Notes: generated by a model from the sequence alone, not told the origin. DNA of 64,000 nt from an uncultured Paracoccaceae bacterium (GCA_947493335.1 CANLQO010000001.1:1922001-1986000), one strand, 5' to 3'. Positions 9,033-18,683 are shown, counted from the first letter of the stretch. Numbers and translations are program-made.

Positions 9033-10034
9033 TTAATCCGCCAGATCAATCACCACTGGAAAGTGATCAGAGGCCGTCAAAAGCGCCTGACGTAGGACCG
9101 TATCAGCATAGCATTCGGGGTGGTCAAAAGGATGCCAGATCTGCCAGCGCGGCGCGGCACCTCGCAGATTGGGCGAGACCATGATATAATCCAGCAGCGC
9201 CGACAAATAGGGCTGCCCCTTTTTCTTGAAGCGCGCCGTGCTGGGCATCGCCCCGATCCGACGGCCCAGCGCCATGCGAGCATGCGGGTCGTAAAGCTTT
9301 GTTTCCTGCCCCTCGCCCAGCACGATTTCTACGCCAGAACGGCCGAACAGCTTTTCATACTCGTCTAGGCCGGGGCCATCGTTGAAGTCCCCCATGACCA
9401 TCAGCCGCGCGTCCTGTGCCAGCAACTGCTCCACCCGTTTGCGCAGCCAAATGCACTGCTCCAATTGCTTGCGTCGATTGGCGATGTTGATCTGCATCGC
9501 CTCGTCGGCATTGCCCGCACCGTGGGGCGCTTTCGACTTGGCGTGTACACCGATCAGATTCAGGACCTTGCCTGCATAGGTCAGTTCAGCCTCAAGGGGC
9601 GGCTTTGACCATGTGATCTTTTCCGGCGCGGCATCCGTATCCAGATCATAGGGCATTTCCCCATCAAAACGGGGGTTTGCGGGACCATCCTCAAGTGGTT
9701 TGTGCACCGCCGTCATCTTGCTGGCATCATACAGCAGCGCAATTTCCTGTTGCGTGTGATTTGGGAATCCGATCAGTGCGGTATCGGCGCGCAGCCCGAA
9801 TGCTTCTGCAAATGTCTCAAGCGCCACCTTGCCGTCGCGATGGCGCGAGGTGTCGGGCGCTTCGATCACCATCACGGCATCGGCATCGAGCGCCTGAAAC
9901 ACATGGCCCAAGGCGGCGGTCTGGTCGGCTTTGGTGACATCCCAACGCGAGGACCAAGTGCCATCGTTGATCAACCGCCCGTCGTTATCAAACAGGCTGT
10001 TGAACCATTCGACATTGTAGGTGACCAACCTCAC
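9033..10034 (-). CDS. endonuclease/exonuclease/phosphatase family protein
   Basis: A 333-residue member of the DNase I-like metallohydrolase superfamily. Landmarks are the opening LVTYNVEW, where the metal-binding Asn and Glu normally occur, VIEAPD, a central GVHAKSKAPHG, then LMVMGDFND and the C-terminal SDHFPVVIDL, which supplies the catalytic Asp-His pair. The fold is secure, but the substrate (nucleic acid, phospholipid or another phosphoester) is not. No signal peptide is present. The GTG start overlaps the stop of the TerB/DnaJ gene in a GTGA arrangement, so it is translated from the same transcript. Confidence 0.88.
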   Translation of the reverse strand: MRLVTYNVEWFNSLFDNDGRLINDGTWSSRWDVTKADQTAALGHVFQALDADAVMVIEAPDTSRHRDGKVALETFAEAFGLRADTALIGFPNHTQQEIALLYDASKMTAVHKPLEDGPANPRFDGEMPYDLDTDAAPEKITWSKPPLEAELTYAGKVLNLIGVHAKSKAPHGAGNADEAMQINIANRRKQLEQCIWLRKRVEQLLAQDARLMVMGDFNDGPGLDEYEKLFGRSGVEIVLGEGQETKLYDPHARMALGRRIGAMPSTARFKKKGQPYLSALLDYIMVSPNLRGAAPRWQIWHPFDHPECYADTVLRQALLTASDHFPVVIDLAD

Positions 10035-10711
10035 TGACGGTGTTCCCGCACCTGTTCCCAGGCGCGATTGATCGCGACCATGCGTTTTTCAGCCAGTTTG
10101 ATCGCCTCTTCCGGCACGCCACGCGCAATCATCTGGTCAGGGTGTGTATCGCGAACCGCCGCCCGCCATGCCGCGCGGATCGTATCGATATCGGCGTCCG
10201 GCGGCACCCCAAGCACATCGTAAGGATCGCGTTCGGCATCAGGGACAAACTGCGCCCTGATCCGGCTAAAGCGCACATCATCAAAGCCAAAGATTTCCGC
10301 GACGCGATGTAGAAAAGCATCCTCGCCCGGGTGGTATTCGCCGTCGGCCATCGCGATGTGAAACAGCCCCTCCATCAGGTCAGACAGGGTCGGATCGCCG
10401 GGGTCGTACATATTGTGGATGCGTGTCGCGTAATCCTCAAAACCGGCCACGTCAGTTCGCGCCATATTAAAGACCCGTGCCGCATTCGCCTCTTCCTGCG
10501 GGGGAATGTGAAAGACCTCGCGAAAGGCTGTGACTTCATCACGCGTGACATGCCCATCGGCCTTGGCCATTTTGGCCCCCAACGCGATCACGGCAATGGT
10601 AAAAGCCACCGTCTTGTCGGGCGATGTGCGCAACTTCTCAAATACAACCGAAAGCCCCTCACCCGTGGCAAGGGCGGCAATCGCGTCAGCAATGCGGGAC
10701 CAGATCGACAT
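10031..10711 (-). CDS. TerB-like and DnaJ domain protein (DjlA type)
   Basis: A 226-residue co-chaperone-like protein. Residues about 30-140 form a helical TerB/TerD-associated domain (AKADGHVTRDEV and MADGEYHPGEDAF are its two acidic EF-like repeats). Residues about 160-226 are a J domain, DPYDVLGVPPDADIDTIRAAW followed by the diagnostic His-Pro-Asp in DTHPDQM. This order matches DjlA-like proteins, which stimulate DnaK, but the N-terminal membrane anchor of E. coli DjlA is missing or much reduced. It lies ten bases downstream of a GNAT gene and overlaps the next gene by four bases. Confidence 0.88.
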   Translation of the reverse strand: MSIWSRIADAIAALATGEGLSVVFEKLRTSPDKTVAFTIAVIALGAKMAKADGHVTRDEVTAFREVFHIPPQEEANAARVFNMARTDVAGFEDYATRIHNMYDPGDPTLSDLMEGLFHIAMADGEYHPGEDAFLHRVAEIFGFDDVRFSRIRAQFVPDAERDPYDVLGVPPDADIDTIRAAWRAAVRDTHPDQMIARGVPEEAIKLAEKRMVAINRAWEQVREHRQ

Positions 10712-10720
10712 GCCGAAACC

Positions 10721-11200
10721 CTAAAGCATCTTTTGCATCAGGATAAGGTCGATCCAGCGATCAAACTTGCGCCCAACCTCTTGCAGGCGCGCAACCTCGG
10801 CAAAACCCATGCGCGCATGAAAACGCACTCCATCGGGGTTGCCTGCGCTGACACCGGCAAAAAGGCTGTGATAGCCCGCCGCCGCCGCGTGGTCGCAAAC
10901 ATGGGTCATCAGCGCACGGCCCGCACCCTGTCCGCGCGCGGCGGGCGCCAGCACAATCGTATGCTCAGCCGTATGGCGATAGCCAACGCCTCCGCGGAAC
11001 TGGCCATAAAAGGCAAAGCCCAAGATGGCATCGTCGGGGCCTTCGCACACCATAAAACCATCACCCTTGTCGGTCACCATCGCTTCAATATCGGACGCAG
11101 TCTTTTCGACACTGTTGAATGTCACCAAGGTGTCTCGAATTTCGGGGTTCCAAATGGCACAAATCGCAGGCGCATCGTCCTGTCTTGCGGGGCGGATCAT
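10721..11200 (-). CDS. GNAT N-acetyltransferase
   Basis: A 159-residue acetyltransferase close to the phosphinothricin acetyltransferase-like group. It opens with IRPARQDDAPAICAIWN, carries the acetyl-CoA pyrophosphate loop APAARGQGAGRALM at about residues 86-99, and ends with the N.DGVRFHARMGFAEV motif followed by FDRWIDLILM. Relatives acetylate amino groups of amino-acid-like molecules, but the substrate here is unknown. Its ATG overlaps the stop of the upstream VOC gene (ATGA), so the two are translationally coupled. Confidence 0.88.
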   Translation of the reverse strand: MIRPARQDDAPAICAIWNPEIRDTLVTFNSVEKTASDIEAMVTDKGDGFMVCEGPDDAILGFAFYGQFRGGVGYRHTAEHTIVLAPAARGQGAGRALMTHVCDHAAAAGYHSLFAGVSAGNPDGVRFHARMGFAEVARLQEVGRKFDRWIDLILMQKML

Positions 11201-11790
11201 CGCAATTCCCTTTCTCCATCAGCACCCTCAAAATGGGCCCTGAACTCAAACGCGCCCGACACAAAGTGCACGCGTTCGTCGGCGATGGGCACGATGTCGC
11301 GCAGGATGTCTGCGGCGGGATGATGCACCTCGAACCGGGTCAGGCGCAGGCCACTGTCGGGCAGGCGCGCTGCCGGGTGATGCGTATCCGGGGCCCATTG
11401 GATCAATGTCGGGAACCCGCCGTCAAATGGCAGACTGCCATCGCGCGGCACCGTGATCTGCCAGTCCAGATCGCCGCGGGTCAGCGCATGCACTGGACCT
11501 GTGACCGCGGCGTGAGGGGCAAAATCGTCAGCCTGGCAAATCCAGTTGGCCAGTCGCGGCGGGCCCTCAAAAAGGTCCAAACCAAACCAGGTCGGTCGGA
11601 CGCGCGCGACCGCAGGATCAAGCGCGATCACCTCTAGGTAGACGTCGCCAAGTCCCAGCAACGTGTTATGCGTGCCAAAACGGTCATGCTGCCCGCCCGC
11701 TTGCATTTTGATGCCCAATGCGGCCTCAACTGCCGCTGTACCAGCCTTTAGATCCGTGCAGGCGACCGCCAGATGATCGAGTTTGAACAT
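11197..11790 (-). CDS. VOC-superfamily glyoxalase-like protein
   Basis: A 197-residue protein resembling the glyoxalase-like domain family. The first strand LDHLAVACTDLKAG, then the GTHNTLLGLGDVYLEVIAL segment and a second module after residue 110 are visible. The family usually binds a divalent metal, but reactions vary widely. The open frame extends to 11883, and ATG at 11790 was chosen because the conserved fold starts immediately after it. It begins the minus-strand run that ends at 8625 and lies 111 bases from the divergent nhaA start. Confidence 0.82.
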   Translation of the reverse strand: MFKLDHLAVACTDLKAGTAAVEAALGIKMQAGGQHDRFGTHNTLLGLGDVYLEVIALDPAVARVRPTWFGLDLFEGPPRLANWICQADDFAPHAAVTGPVHALTRGDLDWQITVPRDGSLPFDGGFPTLIQWAPDTHHPAARLPDSGLRLTRFEVHHPAADILRDIVPIADERVHFVSGAFEFRAHFEGADGERELR

Positions 11791-11901
11791 GTTCTGCACC
11801 TTGCCCGGCAAATGGCGCCAAAAAACGCGGCTTTTTGTCTTGATACAACCCCCAAATGCGCTATGTCGCCAAACATAACTCAATTAGTCAGGATTAATCG
11901 C

Positions 11902-13095
11902 ATGGCCCTCCCCCCAGCGCTTGAACGGATTATCAAACACGAGGCCCTGGGTGGCGTGCTGCTGATGATTTCGGCAATTGCCGCCCTCTTGGTCGCAAAC
12001 TCCGCGCTGTCGCCTTACTACGACTCGGTTCTCGGCGCGTATTTGTCCGTGACCTATGATGGCGAGGGGCTGTCGAAACCACTGATCTTGTGGATCAACG
12101 ACGGCTTGATGGCGATCTTTTTCTTCCTGATCGGGTTGGAACTGAAGGCCGAACTGCTGGAAGGCAAGCTAAAGAACCCGCGTGATGTGCTTTTGCCCGG
12201 TATGGCTGCGGTCGGTGGCATGGTCGTACCAGCCCTGATTTTCGCCTATTTCAACTGGGGCCTGCCAAGCATCAATGGCTGGGCTATTCCTGCGGCAACA
12301 GACATTGCCTTTGCGCTTGGTATCCTTGCGCTGGTCGGCAGCCGCGCGCCGGTCTCGCTCAAGGTGTTCCTGCTGACGCTGGCAATTCTTGATGACATGG
12401 GTGCGATCATCATCATCGCACTCTTCTACACCGCGGAATTGAAGGTGACATACCTTCTAACGGCGCTGGTCCCTCTGGCAATCATGGTCATGCTGAACCT
12501 GCGCGGCTCGCACCGGCAGGGGCTGACCATCGTGTTGGGCGTGGTGCTATGGTTCCTCGTGCTGCGCTCGGGCGTGCATGCCACGCTCGCGGGCGTGGTC
12601 ACCGCCTTCTGCATCCCGCTTGTCGACCGCTGGGGCAAAAGCCCGCTGCACGCGCTGGAGCATGCGATTGAGCCGTGGTCAAAATTCTTCATCATCCCCG
12701 TCTTTGCCTTTGCAAACGCCGGTGTTGTACTGGCCGGCATGTCCGTCATGGACCTTTTCCAACCGCTGCCACTGGGCATCGCTTTGGGCCTGTTGCTCGG
12801 CAAACAGATCGGCGTTTTCGGCCTGACCTTCATCATGGTCAAGGCTGGGTTGGCCAAACTGCCGCATGGGGCGAACTGGCTGCACATCTATGGCGTCGCC
12901 TGTCTGGCCGGTGTTGGTTTCACCATGTCACTCTTTATCGGCGGTCTGTCGTTTGAAGATCCGGCCATGATGAACCAGGTCCGTGTCGGTGTTCTCTCAG
13001 GCTCAATCCTGTCGGGCATCATCGGCTATGCCGCCTTGATGATCGCCAGCCGGTCCGCGCAACAGGAAGACGCACAGGCCGTCGCCGCAGAATAA
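11902..13095 (+). CDS. nhaA: Na+/H+ antiporter NhaA
   Basis: A 397-residue inner-membrane antiporter that exchanges internal sodium for external protons. About 12 membrane segments can be drawn. The family signature is intact: ATDIAFALGIL contains the equivalent of Asp133 of the E. coli protein and LAILDDMGAIII contains the paired aspartates (163/164) that bind the ions. KPLILWINDGLMAIFFFLIGLELK is also typical. ATG at 11902 follows a GGA ribosome binding site; the frame is open from 11773 but that extension overlaps the divergent gene. A bidirectional terminator follows. Sodium export fits a marine organism. Confidence 0.97.
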   Translation: MALPPALERIIKHEALGGVLLMISAIAALLVANSALSPYYDSVLGAYLSVTYDGEGLSKPLILWINDGLMAIFFFLIGLELKAELLEGKLKNPRDVLLPGMAAVGGMVVPALIFAYFNWGLPSINGWAIPAATDIAFALGILALVGSRAPVSLKVFLLTLAILDDMGAIIIIALFYTAELKVTYLLTALVPLAIMVMLNLRGSHRQGLTIVLGVVLWFLVLRSGVHATLAGVVTAFCIPLVDRWGKSPLHALEHAIEPWSKFFIIPVFAFANAGVVLAGMSVMDLFQPLPLGIALGLLLGKQIGVFGLTFIMVKAGLAKLPHGANWLHIYGVACLAGVGFTMSLFIGGLSFEDPAMMNQVRVGVLSGSILSGIIGYAALMIASRSAQQEDAQAVAAE

Positions 13096-13112
13096 ACCAC
13101 TCACGTCAATCA

Positions 13113-13143
13113 GGGGCCGGTCGCGACGATCGGCCCCATTTTA
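13113..13143. terminator. bidirectional terminator between nhaA and a VOC gene
   Basis: GGGGCCG pairs with CGGCCCC across an 11-base interval that can pair further through GTC/GAT, followed by ATTTTATT. It ends at the stop codon of the convergent VOC gene, so it can serve both transcripts. Confidence 0.7.
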
Positions 13144-13518
13144 TTCCTGCGAACCCGCGACCGGTTCCCAAAGCTCTATGGGGTTGCCCTCGGGATCGTG
13201 GACCCAGGCAAACCGCCCCACATCGTCAATGTCGTGGTGATTTGACGCGACGACATCCGCCGCTGCCAAACGCGCCAAAATCGCATCAAGATCATCCACC
13301 CGAAAGTTCAGCATAAACGGACGATCCGCCGGCATGAATGCCGTTCCAGCGCCGAATGGTGCAAAGACGCATGGCCCCGCTTCGGTCTTCCATTCGGGGT
13401 CTGTGCCTTCTGCCAGCCCAAGCGGAATATCAAAATGGGTTTGATACCATAGCGCCAGACCGGTCGGATCAGTTGCCCTGAAAAAGACCCCGCCGATCCC
13501 GGTGACGCGTCCTGCCAT
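13141..13518 (-). CDS. VOC-superfamily protein (glyoxalase/bleomycin-resistance fold)
   Basis: A 125-residue single-domain VOC protein. It opens with GIGGVFFRATDPTGLALWYQ and ends with FAWVHDPEGNPIELWEP, the usual positions of metal ligands in this fold. It starts three bases after the scpA stop on the same strand, so it is probably co-transcribed with methylmalonyl-CoA mutase. Methylmalonyl-CoA epimerase also has the VOC fold, but the length and the DPEGNPIELWEP ending look more like general glyoxalase-like proteins, so epimerase is possible but not claimed. Confidence 0.82.
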   Translation of the reverse strand: MAGRVTGIGGVFFRATDPTGLALWYQTHFDIPLGLAEGTDPEWKTEAGPCVFAPFGAGTAFMPADRPFMLNFRVDDLDAILARLAAADVVASNHHDIDDVGRFAWVHDPEGNPIELWEPVAGSQE

Positions 13519-13521
13519 GCC

Positions 13522-15642
13522 TTAGGCCCGCGCGGCGCGGATCAGGTTCAGAATGTCCTCGGCCGCTTTCGGGATATTCGTGCCCGGACCAAAGATCGCC
13601 TTGACCCCTGCATCGTACAAAAACTGATAGTCCTGCTGCGGAATGACCCCTCCGCAAATCACCAGAATGTCCCCTGCCCCCGCAGCCTCCAACGCTTTGA
13701 CCAGCTTGGGCGCAAGTGTCTTGTGTCCCGCTGCCTGCGAACTGATGCCGATCACATGCACATCATTGTCGATGGCGTCCTGCGCGGCCTCTTCCGGCGT
13801 CTGGAACAATGGCCCGACATCCACATCAAAACCAATGTCGGCAAAGGCCGTGGCAATGACCTTGGCCCCCCGATCGTGCCCGTCCTGCCCCATCTTCACA
13901 ACCAACATGCGCGGGCGGCGGCCCTCTTCCTCGGCAAAGGTATTCACGGCGGTCTGGATCGCGGCAAAGCCTTCGTCGCCCTCGTAGGCGGCCCCATAAA
14001 CCCCGGCGAGCGTCTTCACTTCGGCCCGATGCCGACCGAATACCTTTTCCATTGCCATGCTGATTTCTCCTACGGTTGCGCGCGCGCGGGCGGCTTCAAC
14101 GGCAGCGGCAAGCAGGTTGCCGTCACCTTTTGCGGCCGCTTCCAGTGCAGCAAGCGCTGCATCACAGGCGACGCTGTCGCGCGCTGCTCTGATCTGTCCC
14201 AGCCGCGCAATCTGACTGTCGCGCACGGCCATATTGTCAACGTCCAGAATGTCGATCGGATCTTCGTTGTCCTTGCGGTACTTGTTGACCCCGACGACAA
14301 CCTCATCGCCACGGTCAATCATCGCCTGTCGCCGCGCCGCGGATTCCTCGATCTTGAGTTTCGGCATACCAGAGGCCACCGCCTTGGTCATGCCGCCCAT
14401 CTCCTCGACCTCTTCGATCAGCTTCCACGCCTCTTCGGCCAGATCATGGGTCAGCTTTTCGACATAGTAAGACCCGGCTAGCGGGTCGACCACGTTGGTC
14501 ACGCCGGTTTCTTCTTGCAGGATCAGCTGTGTGTTCCGCGCAATCCGAGCGCTGAAATCGGTGGGCAGCGCAATTGCTTCATCCAGCGCATTTGTGTGCA
14601 GCGACTGCGTCCCGCCCAGAACCGCTGACATTGCCTCATAGGCAGTGCGGATGACGTTGTTATAGGGGTCTTGTTCCTGCAGCGAGACGCCAGAAGTCTG
14701 GCAATGAGTTCGCAGCATCGAAGATTTCGGATTCTGCGGATTGAATTCCGACATGATCCGTGACCACAGCAGCCGCGCTGCCCGTAGCTTGGCGGCCTCC
14801 ATGAAAAAGTTCATGCCGATGGCGAAAAAGAACGACAGCCGCGGGGCGAACTTGTCCACATCCAGCCCAGCATCCAGCGCCGCGCGGACATACTCGCGCC
14901 CGTCGGCCAGCGTATAGGCCAGCTCTTGCACAAGGTTCGCGCCAGCCTCTTGCATATGGTAGCCCGAAATCGAGATTGAATTGAATTTCGGCATGTTTTC
15001 AGATGTATAGCCGATGATATCCGACACAATCCGCATCGACGGCTCTGGTGGATACACATAGGTATTCCGCACCATGAACTCTTTGAGAATGTCGTTCTGA
15101 ATGGTGCCTGCGAGCAGCGCCTTATCATGGCCCTGCTCTTCACCCGCCACGATGAAAGACGCCAGGATCGGAATGACGGCGCCGTTCATCGTCATCGAGA
15201 CGCTGACCTTATCAAGCGGGATACCGTCAAAAAGGATCTTCATATCCTCAACGCTATCAATCGCTACGCCCGCCTTGCCGACGTCCCCCTCGACCCTTGG
15301 ATGGTCGCTGTCGTAACCCCGGTGTGTCGCCAGATCAAAAGCGACCGAGACGCCCTGCTGACCAGCGGCCAGATTGCGGCGATAGAACGCGTTGGACTCT
15401 TCCGCTGTGGAAAAGCCTGCGTATTGCCGGATCGTCCATGGCCGACCGGCGTACATCGTGGCCTTAACGCCACGCGTGTATGGTGCCGCCCCTGGAATAC
15501 CGCCCATATGTGGCAGATCGGCGGTGTCGTCGGCCGTATAAAGCGGCTTCACGGTGATGCCTTCCAGCGTCTCCCAGTCCAGCGCATCCAATGGCTTGCC
15601 GCGTAATTCCGCCGCGGCCAGTTTTTTCCAATCGTCGCTCAT
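13522..15642 (-). CDS. scpA: methylmalonyl-CoA mutase
   Basis: A 706-residue adenosylcobalamin-dependent enzyme converting methylmalonyl-CoA to succinyl-CoA. The N-terminal TIM-barrel carries [15 protein letters not shown] and [20 protein letters not shown]. The C-terminal B12-binding domain has the base-off motif DGHDRG, with the cobalt-ligating His at residue 589, then later [10 protein letters not shown] and VICGGVIP. Length and fused B12 domain match the single-chain bacterial enzyme, so no partner subunit is needed. ATG at 15642 has a GGAGA ribosome binding site; the open frame runs to 15702. In Rhodobacterales this enzyme serves propionate assimilation and the end of the ethylmalonyl-CoA pathway. 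Confidence 0.96.
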   Translation of the reverse strand: MSDDWKKLAAAELRGKPLDALDWETLEGITVKPLYTADDTADLPHMGGIPGAAPYTRGVKATMYAGRPWTIRQYAGFSTAEESNAFYRRNLAAGQQGVSVAFDLATHRGYDSDHPRVEGDVGKAGVAIDSVEDMKILFDGIPLDKVSVSMTMNGAVIPILASFIVAGEEQGHDKALLAGTIQNDILKEFMVRNTYVYPPEPSMRIVSDIIGYTSENMPKFNSISISGYHMQEAGANLVQELAYTLADGREYVRAALDAGLDVDKFAPRLSFFFAIGMNFFMEAAKLRAARLLWSRIMSEFNPQNPKSSMLRTHCQTSGVSLQEQDPYNNVIRTAYEAMSAVLGGTQSLHTNALDEAIALPTDFSARIARNTQLILQEETGVTNVVDPLAGSYYVEKLTHDLAEEAWKLIEEVEEMGGMTKAVASGMPKLKIEESAARRQAMIDRGDEVVVGVNKYRKDNEDPIDILDVDNMAVRDSQIARLGQIRAARDSVACDAALAALEAAAKGDGNLLAAAVEAARARATVGEISMAMEKVFGRHRAEVKTLAGVYGAAYEGDEGFAAIQTAVNTFAEEEGRRPRMLVVKMGQDGHDRGAKVIATAFADIGFDVDVGPLFQTPEEAAQDAIDNDVHVIGISSQAAGHKTLAPKLVKALEAAGAGDILVICGGVIPQQDYQFLYDAGVKAIFGPGTNIPKAAEDILNLIRAARA

Positions 15643-15741
15643 GCCGTCTCTCCGGTTATCTGGGTCCGCATCACGAAAAACTGTGCGTCGCCGCCGCGAC
15701 ACCCCTTAGCTTTTCGCAAGATCGGGCCTATATCTTTGTCC

Positions 15742-16200
15742 ATGAAGTCAAAACTTGCTGCACTTATCCTGCTCTTGCCCCTGCCCGCCGTCGCACAGGA
15801 CACCCCCGACATCGTCGCGGCGTGGGAGGCTGACCACGCGCTGGTGTTTGAAGCAGGTGACATCACGCTGGATGCATTCAAATGGGTCGCGCGGCCTTTG
15901 GTGGTCTTTGGTGATAGCCCGAATGACCCGCAATTCCGCCAGCAGATGGACCTGATCACTGAACGGCTGGACGAACTGGCTATTCGCGACGTGATCGTCA
16001 TCACCGACACCGATCCAGAGGCGCGATCTGCCTTGCGAACCGCGCTGCGGCCCCGTGCCTTCATGCTGGCGCTTGTTGGCAAGGATGGGCAAGTCAAACT
16101 GCGCAAACCCCGCCCGTGGGACGTGCGTGAATTGTCGCGTTCCATCGACAAAATGCCCCTGCGCCAGCAAGAGATCGAGGATCGGCGACTGGGCGGATAA
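15742..16200 (+). CDS. secreted DUF4174-type protein
   Basis: A 152-residue exported protein. A signal peptide ends at AVAQ (MKSKLAALILLLPLPAVAQ). The mature part has the alpha/beta pattern of DUF4174 proteins, including RPLVVFGDSPNDPQFRQQ, DVIVITDTDP and the end segment FMLALVGKDGQVKLRKPRPW, which resembles peroxiredoxin/thioredoxin-fold accessory proteins without a Cys pair. ATG at 15742 is used; TTG at 15736 would add two residues. It is the only plus-strand gene inside the pcc cluster, divergent from scpA and convergent with the gene at 16208. Function unknown. Confidence 0.82.
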   Translation: MKSKLAALILLLPLPAVAQDTPDIVAAWEADHALVFEAGDITLDAFKWVARPLVVFGDSPNDPQFRQQMDLITERLDELAIRDVIVITDTDPEARSALRTALRPRAFMLALVGKDGQVKLRKPRPWDVRELSRSIDKMPLRQQEIEDRRLGG

Positions 16201-16207
16201 TGCCTGT

Positions 16208-16591
16208 TCATTCGCCCAAATCCTCAACCTGCGCGGCACCTCGTACCCCGCCAAAGGCACAGGCAAGGATGACCAGCAGCGCAAAGGTCAACGCCACACT
16301 GTCCGAAATCGCAGTGAAAGTAATGACCCGCCCCACAAAATAAAGCGTGCCGTAAACAACCAAAGCGCCAAAGATGAAGGTGCGGATCGGTTCGAGTGCC
16401 GCGCCAAGACCGCGCCCCACCAACCAGAACACCACCACCCCGATCATCGGCACAGTAACGGCCGCATAGGGCACACCGCCTTCAACTGTGATCCGCTCTC
16501 CATCCAGCATCACGACCATCGCTGCACCCGCCACGACGATCGCCGCCAGCAAGGACACACAGGTTACAATAATTTGGCGCGTCAGGGTCAT
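16208..16591 (-). CDS. small four-helix membrane protein linked to pccA
   Basis: A 127-residue integral membrane protein with four hydrophobic segments (about residues 8-29, 43-60, 68-88 and 97-117) and an acidic C-terminus. I do not recognise a named family. Its ATG overlaps the stop of pccA (ATGA), so it is translationally coupled to the biotin carboxylase subunit. That coupling suggests a role connected with propionyl-CoA metabolism, but the sequence offers no catalytic motif. Confidence 0.82.
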   Translation of the reverse strand: MTLTRQIIVTCVSLLAAIVVAGAAMVVMLDGERITVEGGVPYAAVTVPMIGVVVFWLVGRGLGAALEPIRTFIFGALVVYGTLYFVGRVITFTAISDSVALTFALLVILACAFGGVRGAAQVEDLGE

Positions 16592-18594
16592 GCGGGGGCT
16601 TCGAACTCCATAATCACATCATCGACGGCCAGACTGTCGCCAGGTTCTGCGTTGATCTTCTTGACCACGCCCTTGCGCTCGGCGCGCAGGATGTTTTCCA
16701 TCTTCATCGCCTCGACCGTGCACAGCGCCTGCCCTTCCTGCACCTCATCGCCCTCGGCGACATCCACTTTGACAATCAAGCCGGGCATCGGACACAGCAG
16801 CATCTTTGAGGTATCGGGTGGCAGCTTTTCTGGCATCAGCCGCGCAAGCTCTGCCTGCCGGGGCGTCCGCACATGCACCTTGAGGTCGGCGCCGCGATAC
16901 CGCACCCGGAACCCGCCGGAAATCTTGCCGACTTTCATGACCAATGGCGTGCCGTCAACCATCAGCCGCGCCAACGGTTGCCCCGGTGTCCAGTCGCTTT
17001 CGACGCGATAAGTATCCTCACCCATCGCAATCGTGGCGCCATCGCGATCAGCGGCAACAATCAAGTCAAAGCTTTCGCCCTGAAGCGCCACATTCCACTC
17101 AGAGCCTACCTTGCGTTCGTGATTGTCCATCCGGCCAGAAACCCGTGTGCGTCGGATTTCCGCCACCCGATGCATTGCCGCCGTCGCCGCGGCGATCCGC
17201 TGCAACACGCCGCGTTCCAGTGTCACGCCTTCAAAGCCTTCGGGATATTCCTCTTCGATGAAGGCGGTGGTCATGTTGCCGCTTGTGAACTTCTCATGAT
17301 CGTAGACTGCCGCCAGAAATGGCAGGTTGTGCCCGATGCCTTCGACCTCGAACCCGTCAAGTGCCAAACGCATCTCTTCGATCGCAGTGGCGCGATCCGG
17401 CGCCCATGTGCACAGCTTGGCGATCATCGGGTCATAATACATGCTGATCTCGCCGCCCTCATAGACGCCGGTATCATTGCGCACGGCCCGTGTTTTCGTG
17501 GCCTCTTCCACCGGCGGGCGATAACGGGTGAGCCGCCCGATAGAGGGCAGGAACCCGCGATAAGGGTCCTCGGCATACAGGCGACTTTCCATCGCCCAGC
17601 CGTTGATGTTCAGGTCCGACTGCTGCATCGGCAGCTTTTCCCCATAGGCCACGCGGATCATCTGTTCGACCAGATCGACCCCAGTGATCAACTCGGTCAC
17701 CGGATGCTCGACCTGCAAACGCGTGTTCATCTCAAGGAAGTAAAAGTTCCGCTCGCCGTCGACGATGAATTCCACCGTGCCCGCGCTGGTGTAACCAACG
17801 GCCTGCGCCAGTGCCACGGATTGTGCGCCCATCGCCGCGCGTGTGGCCTCATCCAGAAACGGGCTCGGCGCTTCTTCGATGACCTTTTGGTTACGCCGCT
17901 GGATCGAACATTCGCGCTCGTGCAGATAAACCGCATTGCCGTGGCTGTCGCACAGGACCTGAATTTCGATATGGCGCGGCTGGGTGACAAATTTCTCGAT
18001 GAAAATCCGATCATCACCAAAGGAACTGGCCGCCTCGTTCTTTGAACTCTGGAACCCCTCTCGCGCCTCCTGATCGTTCCACGCAATCCGCATGCCCTTG
18101 CCACCACCACCGGCGCTGGCCTTGATCATCACCGGATAACCGATGTCATTGGAAATCTTCACCGCCTCATCGGCGTCCTCGATCAAACCCATGTAACCGG
18201 GCACGGTCGACACCTTGGCCTCCTGCGCGATCTTCTTGGAGGTGATCTTATCCCCCATCTTTTCGATTGCACCCTTGGGTGGCCCGATGAAGGCCACGCC
18301 CGCCGCTTCAAGTGCCTCTGCGAACTTGCTGTTTTCGCTCAAAAAACCATAGCCGGGATGCACCGCTTCTGCGCCGGTCTGCCTGATCGCATCCATCACC
18401 TTGTCGATGACGATATAGGACTGGTTGGCAGGTGCCGGGCCTATGTGCACCGCCTCATCAGCCATCTTCACGTGCAACGCATTGCGGTCCGCATCGGAAT
18501 AGATTGCGACGGTCTGGATGCCCATCTTGCGGGCCGTTTTGATGACACGGCAAGCAATCTCGCCCCGGTTGGCGATCAGGATCTTCTTAAACAT
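16588..18594 (-). CDS. pccA: propionyl-CoA carboxylase alpha subunit (biotin carboxylase and carrier)
   Basis: A 668-residue subunit that carboxylates biotin with bicarbonate and ATP. The biotin carboxylase domain begins FKKILIANRGEIACRVI, with the ATP-grasp glycine loop KASAGGGGKGMRIA near residue 160 and the EMNTRLQVEHPVTE motif near 290. A central linker domain follows, and the C-terminal carrier domain holds the biotinylated lysine at residue 631 in EAMKMEN, 37 residues from the end. Partner is PccB (20625-22151), about 2 kb upstream on the same strand. Acetyl-CoA or methylcrotonyl-CoA carboxylase are less likely because mcm and an ScfR regulator are adjacent. Confidence 0.94.
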   Translation of the reverse strand: MFKKILIANRGEIACRVIKTARKMGIQTVAIYSDADRNALHVKMADEAVHIGPAPANQSYIVIDKVMDAIRQTGAEAVHPGYGFLSENSKFAEALEAAGVAFIGPPKGAIEKMGDKITSKKIAQEAKVSTVPGYMGLIEDADEAVKISNDIGYPVMIKASAGGGGKGMRIAWNDQEAREGFQSSKNEAASSFGDDRIFIEKFVTQPRHIEIQVLCDSHGNAVYLHERECSIQRRNQKVIEEAPSPFLDEATRAAMGAQSVALAQAVGYTSAGTVEFIVDGERNFYFLEMNTRLQVEHPVTELITGVDLVEQMIRVAYGEKLPMQQSDLNINGWAMESRLYAEDPYRGFLPSIGRLTRYRPPVEEATKTRAVRNDTGVYEGGEISMYYDPMIAKLCTWAPDRATAIEEMRLALDGFEVEGIGHNLPFLAAVYDHEKFTSGNMTTAFIEEEYPEGFEGVTLERGVLQRIAAATAAMHRVAEIRRTRVSGRMDNHERKVGSEWNVALQGESFDLIVAADRDGATIAMGEDTYRVESDWTPGQPLARLMVDGTPLVMKVGKISGGFRVRYRGADLKVHVRTPRQAELARLMPEKLPPDTSKMLLCPMPGLIVKVDVAEGDEVQEGQALCTVEAMKMENILRAERKGVVKKINAEPGDSLAVDDVIMEFEAPA

Positions 18595-18614
18595 GGGCTG
18601 GGTCCTTCAAACGC

Positions 18615-18651
18615 AAGACCGCCACCGGGGTCATCCCCCGGCAGCGGTCTT
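18615..18651 (-). terminator. hairpin between the 60-residue lipoprotein and pccA
   Basis: AAGACCGC pairs with GCGGTCTT, with an inner CCGGGG/CCCCGG stem. On the minus strand it follows the small lipoprotein gene and precedes pccA by 20 bases. The following T-tract is weak (TTGCGTTTG), so it may terminate only part of transcription or protect the upstream message. Confidence 0.55.
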
Positions 18652-18683
18652 TGGTGATCATAGGTGCGCAGTCGCGCGTAGTG

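Noticed and set aside
10331-11323. 330-codon open frame opposite the TerB/DnaJ and GNAT genes
   Set aside because: It crosses two conserved minus-strand genes, and the product shows no conserved domain.
15711-15720. TTTTCGCAAG near the scpA start as an ScfR-type half-site
   Set aside because: A single degenerate octamer without partner is expected by chance; no operator is claimed for scpA.
16873-18045. 390-codon open frame opposite pccA
   Set aside because: Antisense shadow of a conserved biotin carboxylase; rich in His, Arg and Cys.
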